The notes under the pieces: generated by a model
What the model was told of the DNA's origin: nothing
The model's database searches: none
The model's input: only the letters and a program-made list of their open reading frames with translations
NCBI RefSeq assembly: GCF_900111605.1
Contig: NZ_FOIA01000008.1
Coordinates: forward strand, 47,110-111,109
Length of the DNA stretch: 64,000 bases
Direction of reading: 5' to 3'
Source of the DNA: Nitrosomonas marina
GTDB taxonomy: Bacteria; Pseudomonadota; Gammaproteobacteria; Burkholderiales; Nitrosomonadaceae
Shown: piece by piece, positions 10,197 through 17,596 of the stretch
Numbering within the stretch: position 1 is the first letter of the stretch
Layout of the letters: each line of letters starts with the position of its first letter
Program-made: the position numbers and the translations under genes

Positions 10197-10535
10197 TCAG
10201 TTTGCAGCTGCAGTCGTGGTTGAACCGGATTTGTCAGAGGTTTGCACAGATGAGGTTTCCGTTTTGGATGTTTTTTCTTTTGCATTTGTTTGACTGTGTG
10301 TATGTTTTGGCGATATGTCGTCTTTTTCTTTTTTGGCTGCCGGTTGAGGAGATTTGTTTTTGAAGTCCGTTACATACCAGCCGCTGCCTTTCAATTGAAA
10401 CCCGGCGGCGGAAATCTGTTTGGCATAGTGTTCACTGCCACAATCAGGGCAGGCCTTGATCGGTGCATCGCTCATTTTCTGGATGTGTTCTTTTTTTGAA
10501 CCACATGAATTGCAAAGATATTCATAAATGGGCAT
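10197..10535 (-). CDS. FmdB-family zinc-ribbon protein
   Basis: A 112-residue protein with the FmdB/CxxC-CxxC regulatory zinc ribbon: MPIYEYLCNSCG, then CPDCGSEHYAKQISAAGFQLKGSGWY. The last 50 residues or so are a low-complexity tail rich in Lys, Ser and Thr, longer than the usual family member. ATG 10535 is chosen over an upstream TTG because GGAGG lies 6 bases before it. The family is named after a putative formamidase regulator; the real role is unknown. It probably heads the aspS-nudB transcript. Confidence 0.85.
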   Translation of the reverse strand: MPIYEYLCNSCGSKKEHIQKMSDAPIKACPDCGSEHYAKQISAAGFQLKGSGWYVTDFKNKSPQPAAKKEKDDISPKHTHSQTNAKEKTSKTETSSVQTSDKSGSTTTAAAN

Positions 10536-10550
10536 AAAAACCTCCAACAA

Positions 10551-11008
10551 TTCAAAATTTAATAAACCCGATATTATACCTTAACCTGATGATTGCACCA
10601 GTATATCTACTGCCTAATAAATTAATTCTCAAAATGCCTGGATCAGGAATTTGGAAGCGTCTGCTGCGCTCCAACAATTTTTAGAATCGTGGTTATTCGA
10701 TCGAGATGATTTATCGGTTGACATTAGTCGACAAAAGTGCGCGGCAAGCATCCTGCTAATATATTCTGGATGTCTTTTGTGCATGCGGATAAAGGCATCT
10801 TAGCGGAAATATCTGTTACTGATAGCGTTCGACAAATACCATATTCGCTTATTTTGTTCATCAATGACCTTGAAATTCATCTGATGTCAAAGTCGTGGCA
10901 TGATGTTCAGGTCATGTGCCGCTAATCGCAGCGTGACGGAATACCCGGTGTTGGGTCAAAAAAATCTTTGGTCTGTTATGTTGTGTTCTGGCTGAGATGG
11001 CTGGCGGA
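10551..11008. other. Intergenic stretch without a supported gene
   Basis: About 460 bp between the 3' end of manC and the 5' end of the fmdB-like gene. Apart from the possible promoter near 10573 I see no RNA gene, long inverted repeat or credible coding frame. The one plus-strand frame (10737-10925) has no ribosome-binding site and no recognisable product. Confidence 0.6.
10573..10578 (-). promoter_or_regulatory. Possible -10 element for the fmdB-aspS-nudB transcript
   Basis: The minus strand reads GGTATAATATC here, a consensus TATAAT about 38 bases before the fmdB-like ATG. No good -35 box is visible at the right spacing, so the call rests on the -10 hexamer and position alone. Confidence 0.35.
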
Positions 11009-12460
11009 TCAGGATTTGTCCCGCCCGTATACATCCTCAAAGCGCACAATATCATCTTCGCCAAGGTAGGAGCCGGACTGTACCTCAATCATTTCGAGCG
11101 GGACACGGCCCGGGTTTTCCAAGCGATGGCGGGTGCCGACCGGAATGTATGTCGATTCGTTTTCGGTGACCAGAAAGCTTTCTTCGTCACGCGTTACGCG
11201 GGCCGTTCCACGGACAACAATCCAGTGTTCGGCACGGTGATGGTGCATTTGCAGCGACAATGCGGCACCGGGTTTGACGACGATGCGTTTGACCTGGAAG
11301 CGTTCACCGGAATCAACGCCGTCATACCAGCCCCATGGACGGAACACCTTGCGGTGCAAATGGCTTTCAGATCTACCGGTTTCCTTGAGGCTGTCGACGA
11401 TTTTTTTCACGTCCTGGGTCTGATCCTTATGTGCAACCAGTATGGCGTCTGGAGTCTCAACAACTATCGTGTTTTCAATTCCAATGCATGTGACAAGCCG
11501 GCTTTCCGAGATGGCCAGGGTGTTTTTGCATTCATGCATGAGAACATCCCCCTGGGTGACGTTGCCGCCGCTATCCTTGGGCAGGACATGCCACAATGAA
11601 TCCCACGCGCCGACATCTGACCAGCCGACAGCAAGCGGAATGACTGCGCCGGCAGGCAATTGTGGATTCTGACCCAGGGCAATGTGCTCCATGACGGCAT
11701 AATCAATTGATTTGCTGATACACTGCTCAAATGCCGTTTTCTCGACACGGATGAAATCACCGTCGGTACTGCCGCCGTGCCATGCTGTGCGACATGCAGA
11801 CAAGATTTTCGGATGACAGAGCTCTATGGCCTGCAGCCAAATCGATGCGTGCATCAAAAAAAGCCCGCTATTCCACAAAAATGACCCGGCCTCGAGATAG
11901 GCCTGTGCGGTGGCGGTGTCCGGTTTTTCGACAAAACGCGCGATGTTGTATGCATCGGCACCGGTCAGTTTGTCGCCTGTCTGAATATAACCATATCCCG
12001 TTTCCGGCTTGTCGGGCGTGACGCCAAAGGTAACAATGAAGCCTTTGAGTGCGAGCTGAATACCTTGTTGAACCGATTGCTTGAAGGCGTCCGTGTCGAC
12101 TATGACATGATCGGAGGGCATGATCAGCAGAATCGGGTCATCGTTTTGATGAAGTGCCGATAGTGCCGCAATGGTCAGCGCAGGTGCCGTATTTCGTCCG
12201 CTGGGTTCCAGCAGTATGGTGCTCTTGCGTCCCATCATGCGCAGTTGTTCGGCAATGACAAAACGGTATTCTTCGTTACAGACGACAACAGGGTCTGCAA
12301 TATTGATGTCATCGAGGCCATCCATGCGGCGTACTGTTGCCTGAAGCAGTGAATCGTCACTGACCAGCGTCAACAGCTGTTTCGGATGTTTTTCGCGAGA
12401 AAGCGGCCACAGGCGCGTGCCAGAGCCGCCTGAAAGGATAACGGGTATCAATGTATGCAT
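11009..12460 (-). CDS. manC: Mannose-1-phosphate guanylyltransferase / mannose-6-phosphate isomerase
   Basis: A 483-residue type II bifunctional enzyme that makes GDP-mannose for polysaccharide synthesis. The N-terminal nucleotidyltransferase domain has the signature ILSGGSGTRLWPLSREKHPK and FVEKPDTATAQAYLEAG. The C-terminal cupin domain carries FRPWGWYDGVDSGERFQVKR and the metal-binding LQMHHHRAEHWIVVRGTARV. Length is normal for the AlgA/ManC/CpsB family. It follows wecB after 45 bp, so both probably feed surface polysaccharide assembly. No glycosyltransferases are adjacent. Confidence 0.95.
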   Translation of the reverse strand: MHTLIPVILSGGSGTRLWPLSREKHPKQLLTLVSDDSLLQATVRRMDGLDDINIADPVVVCNEEYRFVIAEQLRMMGRKSTILLEPSGRNTAPALTIAALSALHQNDDPILLIMPSDHVIVDTDAFKQSVQQGIQLALKGFIVTFGVTPDKPETGYGYIQTGDKLTGADAYNIARFVEKPDTATAQAYLEAGSFLWNSGLFLMHASIWLQAIELCHPKILSACRTAWHGGSTDGDFIRVEKTAFEQCISKSIDYAVMEHIALGQNPQLPAGAVIPLAVGWSDVGAWDSLWHVLPKDSGGNVTQGDVLMHECKNTLAISESRLVTCIGIENTIVVETPDAILVAHKDQTQDVKKIVDSLKETGRSESHLHRKVFRPWGWYDGVDSGERFQVKRIVVKPGAALSLQMHHHRAEHWIVVRGTARVTRDEESFLVTENESTYIPVGTRHRLENPGRVPLEMIEVQSGSYLGEDDIVRFEDVYGRDKS

Positions 12461-12505
12461 ATCGACTTTCCTTGAGATGTATGGCGAACGGTTAGGAGCA
12501 TAAGT

Positions 12506-13675
12506 TTATGATTTTGATGGATTAATCCGTTCAGGAGTGGTTTTTTCGCCGTGATCGGATAAGTTTTCGAGTACCCTTCCCAGAATGGCGACGATTCTCT
12601 CGGCAGCTTTGCCATCCCAGAGTTCAGGTCTGCGGCAGGCTGCCTGTGGGCTGCGCAATATGTCAAGTGTTTCATGAATAATGGTGGCCGGATCAGTGCC
12701 CGCCAGCCTGTTGGAGCCTTCGTCAACGGTGATGGGTCTTTCGGTGTTTTCGCGAATTGTGATGCATGGCACCCCCAGGGCCGTCGTTTCTTCCTGCAGG
12801 CCGCCACTGTCCGTTAGCACCACTGCAGCATCTTTCCATAAATGAAGAAATGACATATAAGACTGTGGCCCGGTCAGGGTAATATCAGCCCCGAGGTCAA
12901 TTGCAAATTTCTCCAGATTCTGGCGCGTGCGTGGATGTACAGGAAAAATGAGCGGTAATTCCTGTGCGATCGTTTTGAGTGCGTGACTGATCTTTGTAAA
13001 TGTGTCTGCATCATCGACATTGCTAGGGCGGTGCAGTGTGACGACCCCGTATCGTTTTCCGGCCTCAGCCTGTGTCTTTTTATACGCTGTGGTAGCCAGA
13101 TTGCGGGTGTCCATGCGTGAGAGCTTTTCAGCCTGATAGAGCAGATTATCAACCATCACATGTCCGACGTTAAATATGGCGTCATCAGGTTTGCCTTCAT
13201 GTTGCAAGTGGTGCATGCCGCTGGGTTCGGTGACAAAAAACCAATCGGAAATGCTGTCTGTGACCAGCCGGTTTATTTCTTCAGGCATGCGCATATCGCC
13301 GCTGCGCAGTCCAGCTTCGACATGCGCTACCGGGATCTGCAGCTTTTTGGCGACAATGGAACAGGCGAGTGTTGAGTTGACATCACCTACGACGAGAACG
13401 GCATCCGGTATGGTTTTTTGACAGTATTCCTCAAAAGCAACCATGATTCGTGCTGTTTGTTGCGCGTGTGAGCCACCGCCAACACCCATGAAGAAATCGG
13501 GTTGAGGAATACCCAGTTCTTCAAAAAAAATCGCGTTCATTTCCGGATCGTAGTGCTGGCCTGTGTGGATGATTTTGTAGGTCAGCGTTGGATGTGCGTT
13601 CAACGCACGCACGATTGGCGCGATTTTCATAAAATTCGGTCGCGCGCCGGCAACGAGATAAATTGTTTTTGGCAT
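12506..13675 (-). CDS. wecB: UDP-N-acetylglucosamine 2-epimerase (non-hydrolysing)
   Basis: A 389-residue member of the WecB/MnaA family that interconverts UDP-GlcNAc and UDP-ManNAc. Marks include GARPNFMKIAPIVRAL at the N-terminus, HTGQHYDPEMNAIFFEELGI, VEAGLRSGDMRMPEEINR, VTLHRPSNVDD and TDSGGLQEETTALGVPCITIR. About 15 extra residues follow the usual C-terminus. It is the first gene of a minus-strand pair with manC and lies about 300 bp from the divergent bfd gene. Confidence 0.95.
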   Translation of the reverse strand: MPKTIYLVAGARPNFMKIAPIVRALNAHPTLTYKIIHTGQHYDPEMNAIFFEELGIPQPDFFMGVGGGSHAQQTARIMVAFEEYCQKTIPDAVLVVGDVNSTLACSIVAKKLQIPVAHVEAGLRSGDMRMPEEINRLVTDSISDWFFVTEPSGMHHLQHEGKPDDAIFNVGHVMVDNLLYQAEKLSRMDTRNLATTAYKKTQAEAGKRYGVVTLHRPSNVDDADTFTKISHALKTIAQELPLIFPVHPRTRQNLEKFAIDLGADITLTGPQSYMSFLHLWKDAAVVLTDSGGLQEETTALGVPCITIRENTERPITVDEGSNRLAGTDPATIIHETLDILRSPQAACRRPELWDGKAAERIVAILGRVLENLSDHGEKTTPERINPSKS

Positions 13676-13848
13676 AGATTAGTGCGAATGAATTGCGGTT
13701 CCGAATACGTTCGAAGCAGCGTTAAAAAAGAATTGAGGGATCACTATTTTAGTTGATTTCATTCAATGGTTAAGTTGAATTTATATTCTTTTTTGGGGTC
13801 TTATTTAAAAAAAAGAAGTGGATATATCAAATATTTCTTCGATATCGC

Positions 13849-13876
13849 TTGCAATCTTTTTTAAGTAGAATATAAT
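13849..13876 (+). promoter_or_regulatory. Sigma-70-type promoter of bfd-bfr
   Basis: TTGCAA (13849-13854), a 16-base spacer and a perfect TATAAT (13871-13876) lie about 105 bases before the bfd start. The surrounding sequence is AT-rich. A Fur-like site begins directly after the -10 box, where bound repressor would block RNA polymerase. Confidence 0.6.
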
Positions 13877-13895
13877 TACGAATCATTCTCATTAA
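13877..13895. promoter_or_regulatory. Fur-like operator before bfd-bfr
   Basis: The minus strand reads AATGAGAATGATTCGTA, and the plus-strand AATCATTCTC matches 9 of 10 bases of the right half of the classical Fur box (AATCATTATC). It abuts the -10 box of the bfd promoter. The left half is poorly conserved. Repression of bfd by iron-loaded Fur is established in several proteobacteria, so position and product agree. Confidence 0.5.
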
Positions 13896-13981
13896 TGTCA
13901 TTATTTTTGATCTGATTTGTCTGATTTTATCAGGTGGTTTGCTTACAAGGATATAAAACGCTTAAGGTTAAGCCATTCATC

Positions 13982-14284
13982 ATGTATATTTGTGTGTGTA
14001 AAGGAGTTACGGACGGTGCGATTCGCGAGGCTGTCAATAAAGGCGCCGAGCGTATGCGTGACTTGAAAAACTGTCTGGGTGTTACTGAGCAGTGTGGTGT
14101 CTGTGCCTGTCATGCGAAAGAAGTTCTTGAGCAGGCGCGCCAGCAAAAGGCTCAGGTACAGGCTTCTGTGCCGGAAACGGTGTATAAACCGGGTTTTATA
14201 TATATGAAACAACTGCCTGAGGAGACAAACGATGAAAGGGAATGCCGAAATCATTCAGTGGCTGAATCGCCAATTACTGCATGA
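13982..14284 (+). CDS. bfd: Bacterioferritin-associated ferredoxin Bfd
   Basis: Bfd is a small [2Fe-2S] protein that passes electrons to bacterioferritin so stored iron can be released. The four cluster ligands are visible at Cys4, Cys6, Cys38 and Cys41 (CVC and CGVC) in a BFD-type helical fold. ATG 13982 is chosen because homologues begin [10 protein letters not shown]; the frame opens further upstream. At 100 residues it is longer than the roughly 64-residue E. coli protein: the extra C-terminal tail overlaps the bfr start by 53 bp. Confidence 0.9.
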   Translation: MYICVCKGVTDGAIREAVNKGAERMRDLKNCLGVTEQCGVCACHAKEVLEQARQQKAQVQASVPETVYKPGFIYMKQLPEETNDERECRNHSVAESPITA

Positions 14285-14696
14285 GTTGACTGCGATTAAT
14301 CAGTATTTTTTACATGCTCGTATGTACAAAAACTGGGGATTTGACAGTCTTGCCAAGCATGAATACGATGAGTCGATTGAAGAAATGAAGCATGCAGACG
14401 ATTTGATAGAACGTATATTATTGCTGGAGGGACTGCCCAATCTACAGGAACTGGGCAAGTTATTGATCGGAGAAAAGGTAGAAGAATGCGTGGCTTGTGA
14501 TCTGAAGCTGGAACAGAATTCACATGAGACACTGACGGCAGCCATAGCAGCTTGTGAAGCGCAAAAAGATTATGTGTCACGTGAGATCCTGGAGCGTATT
14601 CTGGAGGACACGGAAGAACATATTGACTGGCTGGAAACGCAGCTAGATGTGATGCAGAAAGTGGGTATTCAGAACTGGTTGCAAAGCCAGATCTGA
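14232..14696 (+). CDS. bfr: Bacterioferritin Bfr
   Basis: A 154-residue iron-storage protein forming 24-subunit cages. The haem ligand Met52 (in IEEMKHAD) and ferroxidase residues Glu18, Glu51, His54, Glu94 and His130 are present. Position 127, a glutamate in the E. coli protein, is threonine ([12 protein letters not shown]), so one canonical di-iron ligand is missing unless Glu128 or Glu129 takes over. The start has GAGGAG 8 bases upstream, inside the bfd coding region, so the two genes overlap and are probably translated in coupling. Confidence 0.95.
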   Translation: MKGNAEIIQWLNRQLLHELTAINQYFLHARMYKNWGFDSLAKHEYDESIEEMKHADDLIERILLLEGLPNLQELGKLLIGEKVEECVACDLKLEQNSHETLTAAIAACEAQKDYVSREILERILEDTEEHIDWLETQLDVMQKVGIQNWLQSQI

Positions 14697-15007
14697 TTCT
14701 TACAGTGCATTTTTTGCTGTAACTGCTCCATAAATCATGATGTCGTTATTAACGGGTGATTTGAAGGCGGAATATACTACCGCGTGAAATTGCAAATCAC
14801 CCGAAGGATCAGAATTTGTATTCAGAAATTTGGCGTCTGGTTGTAACGTTGGATGTTGTGATCATGGGACGCGACTGACTTACTCTCTATCGTGTCAGCG
14901 CACTACGCGAACAAGTTTCAAAGTATTTCTTGAAAAAACCTATCGTGCATCAATAATGGATCAATTAGTCGGGATGATACAGAAAGATACAGAATTTAAT
15001 AATAAAA
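14697..15007. other. Intergenic region before the TonB-dependent receptor
   Basis: About 310 bp. A short imperfect hairpin follows bfr (TTACAG ... CTGTAA, near 14700-14722) but has no clear T-tract after it. A frame at 14830-15117 overlaps the receptor start and has no recognisable product. I see no clear Fur-like site and no sigma factor or anti-sigma (FecI/FecR) gene. Confidence 0.5.
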
Positions 15008-17437
15008 ATGAGCGGTATATTCAAAAAGAATCAACAAAGATCCAGATTTTGTCTGCACGTATATTCAAGTTGTTTAGCATTACTGTGTTGCTTTTTGCTG
15101 AATCCAGCGATTGCTGAATCCAGCGGAAATCAGCAAACTGCGGTAACGGAGCGCGTCTATAGTATACCTGCTGGTTCATTGCTTGATGCGCTGGAAAAGT
15201 TCTCGCTACAGGCCGGTGTCGATCTGATTTACAACTCCGGTTTGCTGGAAGGTTTAAAAACTCGGGGCCTTGACGGTAGATATGATGTTGCGTCAGGGCT
15301 AAATTTATTGTTAATCGGCACCGGATATCGGTTTGTACAACAGCCGGGCGGGTTTGAGATAGTAAGCGCTCAACCTTCAGGCGACCTTGAAATTTCGGGA
15401 TCCAAAACGGACGAGAAAGTTACCGTATTACCCACCATACAGATTTCTGCCAGCAATGCAGGAAGTTATGCTGCAACCAGCAGCGTGACCGCAACCAAAA
15501 CGAACACCTTATTGCGCGACGTACCGCAATCCATCACTGTCGTAACCGACGAATTGATCAAAGATCAGGCGATTCAAAGTCTCGGCGATGCCGTGCGCTA
15601 TGTGCCGGGAGTAGGTGTTTCTCAGGGTGAAGGTAATCGCGATGCATTGATTTTTCGTGGAAATCGTTCAACCGGTGATTTTTTTGTTGATGGTGTTCGT
15701 GATGACGTCGCTTTTTTTCGTGATTTGTATAATATCGAGCGCGTTGAAGTGCTGAAAGGCGCCAATGGAATGATTTTCGGTCGTGGCGGCTCGGGCGGCG
15801 TCGTAAACCGTGTGACTAAACAAGCCAACTGGAATCCGGTACGAGAATTCTCATTTCAGGGCGGATCATTCAATCGAAAACGAATGACGGGCGATTTCGG
15901 TCATGTATTCAATGATAAAGTAGCTTTTCGTGTGAATGGGCTGTTTGAAGATTCAGACAGTTTTCGCGACGATGTTGTAATGCGGCGGCGCGGTGTATCA
16001 CCAACCGTTACCATTAAGCCCACCAATCGCACCAAAGTTGTGTTGAACATGGAGCGCTTTCATGACGACAGAACGGCTGACAGGGGAATTCCATCATTCA
16101 CAGGTCGACCTCTGGATGTCAAACGTTCTCAGTTTTTCGGCGATCCGCATCGCAGTCATGCGGACGCAGAGGTGTTGTCTTTTAATTCGTTAATCGAGCA
16201 TCACTTTGACTTCGGTGTGACCCTGCGCAACCGGACGAACTACGCGCAGTATGATAAGTTTTACCAGAATATATTCGCCAACAGTCCTGTTTTCGCTGAT
16301 CGCGTATCGCTGGGGGCCTATAACGATACAACCGATCGCGAAAATGTGTTTAATCAAACAGATATTCTGTACTCAGTAGACACGGGGCCCATCAGTCATA
16401 CACTGCTGGCGGGTGTTGAAATTGGTCAGCAGATAACCAGCAATGTTCGTCAGACTGGTTTTTTTAATAACGATCCACGAGGCACGAGTTTTCGCGTGCC
16501 AGTGAGTAATCCGGTAACAAATGTTCCCATTGCGTTTGTCACACAGGATACTGATGCGGACAATCGCAGCGTGGTCGATATCACGTCATTGTATATTCAG
16601 GATCAGATTGAACTGCTGCCACAACTGCAGGCCATCGCCGGTGTACGCTATGATTTGTTTGAGGTGGATTTTCGCAAAAGAAATGGTGATGCCGCTCAAA
16701 TCAATACTACTGATCATCTGATATCACCGCGTTTTGGCCTGATTTTCAAGCCGATAGAGCCGCTGTCAATTTATGCAAGCTACAGCCAGGCGTTTGTACC
16801 CAGAGCTGGTGAACAATTAACGGGAATTATTGTTACCAGGGCAACGCTCAAACCTGAAAAATTTACCACTTACGAGGCGGGAATTAAATGGGACATTTAT
16901 CCTGATCTGGCATTGACCGGTGCAGTGTTCAGACTGGACCGGACCAACGTGATTACTGTCGATCCCAACGACTCGACGCGTACGTTTCTTGCCAAGGGTC
17001 AGCGTACCGAAGGTGTAGAAATTGGTTTGAGCGGACGAATTACGCAGAGCCTGAGTGTTATGGGCGGTTACGCCTACCAGGAGGGAGAACTCACCAGTAC
17101 GCAATCGGCAGATGCGCAAAAGGGTGCGACCATTGGCGAATTGCCTCGAAACACCTTTTCGATGTGGAGCCGGTATGATTTCACGCCACGTATTGGCGCT
17201 GCATTTGGCGTGATATATCGCAGCTCCATGTTTGCAGCAGTAGATAATACAGTACGAATACCCGATTTTACGCGTGTTGACGCGGCCTTGTTTGCACAAT
17301 TTACACGTCAGGTTCGCGGGCAGATTAATATCGAAAATATTTTTGATACCCATTACTTCGCATCGGTGCATAACAATAACAACATATCACCCGGTTCACC
17401 AATTGCTGTACGCGCCACGCTTGTGGCCAATTTTTAG
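15008..17437 (+). CDS. TonB-dependent siderophore receptor with STN signalling domain
   Basis: An 809-residue outer-membrane receptor of the FecA/FpvA type for ferric siderophores. A signal peptide (to about residue 36, ...LNPAIA) is followed by a secretin/TonB N-terminal (STN) domain (about 50-118), a plug domain (about 165-275, DVPQSITVVTDELIKDQ, VLKGANGMIFGRGGSGGVVNRVTK in part), and a beta-barrel ending in a terminal Phe as expected for barrel assembly. STN domains normally signal to a FecR-type anti-sigma factor, but no fecIR genes lie beside it. It is downstream of bfd-bfr and upstream of the duplicated exported protein. The substrate cannot be told from sequence. Confidence 0.93.
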   Translation: MSGIFKKNQQRSRFCLHVYSSCLALLCCFLLNPAIAESSGNQQTAVTERVYSIPAGSLLDALEKFSLQAGVDLIYNSGLLEGLKTRGLDGRYDVASGLNLLLIGTGYRFVQQPGGFEIVSAQPSGDLEISGSKTDEKVTVLPTIQISASNAGSYAATSSVTATKTNTLLRDVPQSITVVTDELIKDQAIQSLGDAVRYVPGVGVSQGEGNRDALIFRGNRSTGDFFVDGVRDDVAFFRDLYNIERVEVLKGANGMIFGRGGSGGVVNRVTKQANWNPVREFSFQGGSFNRKRMTGDFGHVFNDKVAFRVNGLFEDSDSFRDDVVMRRRGVSPTVTIKPTNRTKVVLNMERFHDDRTADRGIPSFTGRPLDVKRSQFFGDPHRSHADAEVLSFNSLIEHHFDFGVTLRNRTNYAQYDKFYQNIFANSPVFADRVSLGAYNDTTDRENVFNQTDILYSVDTGPISHTLLAGVEIGQQITSNVRQTGFFNNDPRGTSFRVPVSNPVTNVPIAFVTQDTDADNRSVVDITSLYIQDQIELLPQLQAIAGVRYDLFEVDFRKRNGDAAQINTTDHLISPRFGLIFKPIEPLSIYASYSQAFVPRAGEQLTGIIVTRATLKPEKFTTYEAGIKWDIYPDLALTGAVFRLDRTNVITVDPNDSTRTFLAKGQRTEGVEIGLSGRITQSLSVMGGYAYQEGELTSTQSADAQKGATIGELPRNTFSMWSRYDFTPRIGAAFGVIYRSSMFAAVDNTVRIPDFTRVDAALFAQFTRQVRGQINIENIFDTHYFASVHNNNNISPGSPIAVRATLVANF

Positions 17438-17481
17438 TTAACACGTTGTTCGCAAGGTAAGAACCTGGAAAATAAATATAT

Positions 17482-17544
17482 TAATAATAACTATTATTAT
17501 TAATATTTGTATTCTTTTTATTAAATAATAACTATTATTATTAA
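17482..17544. promoter_or_regulatory. Two tandem AT-rich palindromes, Fur-like
   Basis: A 21-base sequence occurs twice, identically, at 17483-17503 and 17524-17544. Its core is an inverted repeat TAATAATA-N2-TATTATTA (full 8-base arms in copy 1, 7-base arms in copy 2). Each copy matches the 19-base Fur consensus at 13 positions by my count. Start-to-start distance is 41 bp, close to four helical turns, so two dimers would sit on one face. A third half-site TAATAATA lies at 17553-17560. They sit 53-115 bp before the ATG of the duplicated exported protein. Confidence 0.55.
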
Positions 17545-17596
17545 CATTATCGTAATAATATTGTTTTTGCCTCAAATAGAAAAAAGGAGAGAGAGT

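Noticed and set aside
14830..15117. Open frame overlapping the start of the TonB-dependent receptor, considered as a sigma-factor remnant
   Set aside because: Its second half is an out-of-frame reading of the receptor signal peptide; the first half shows no sigma or FecR motif.
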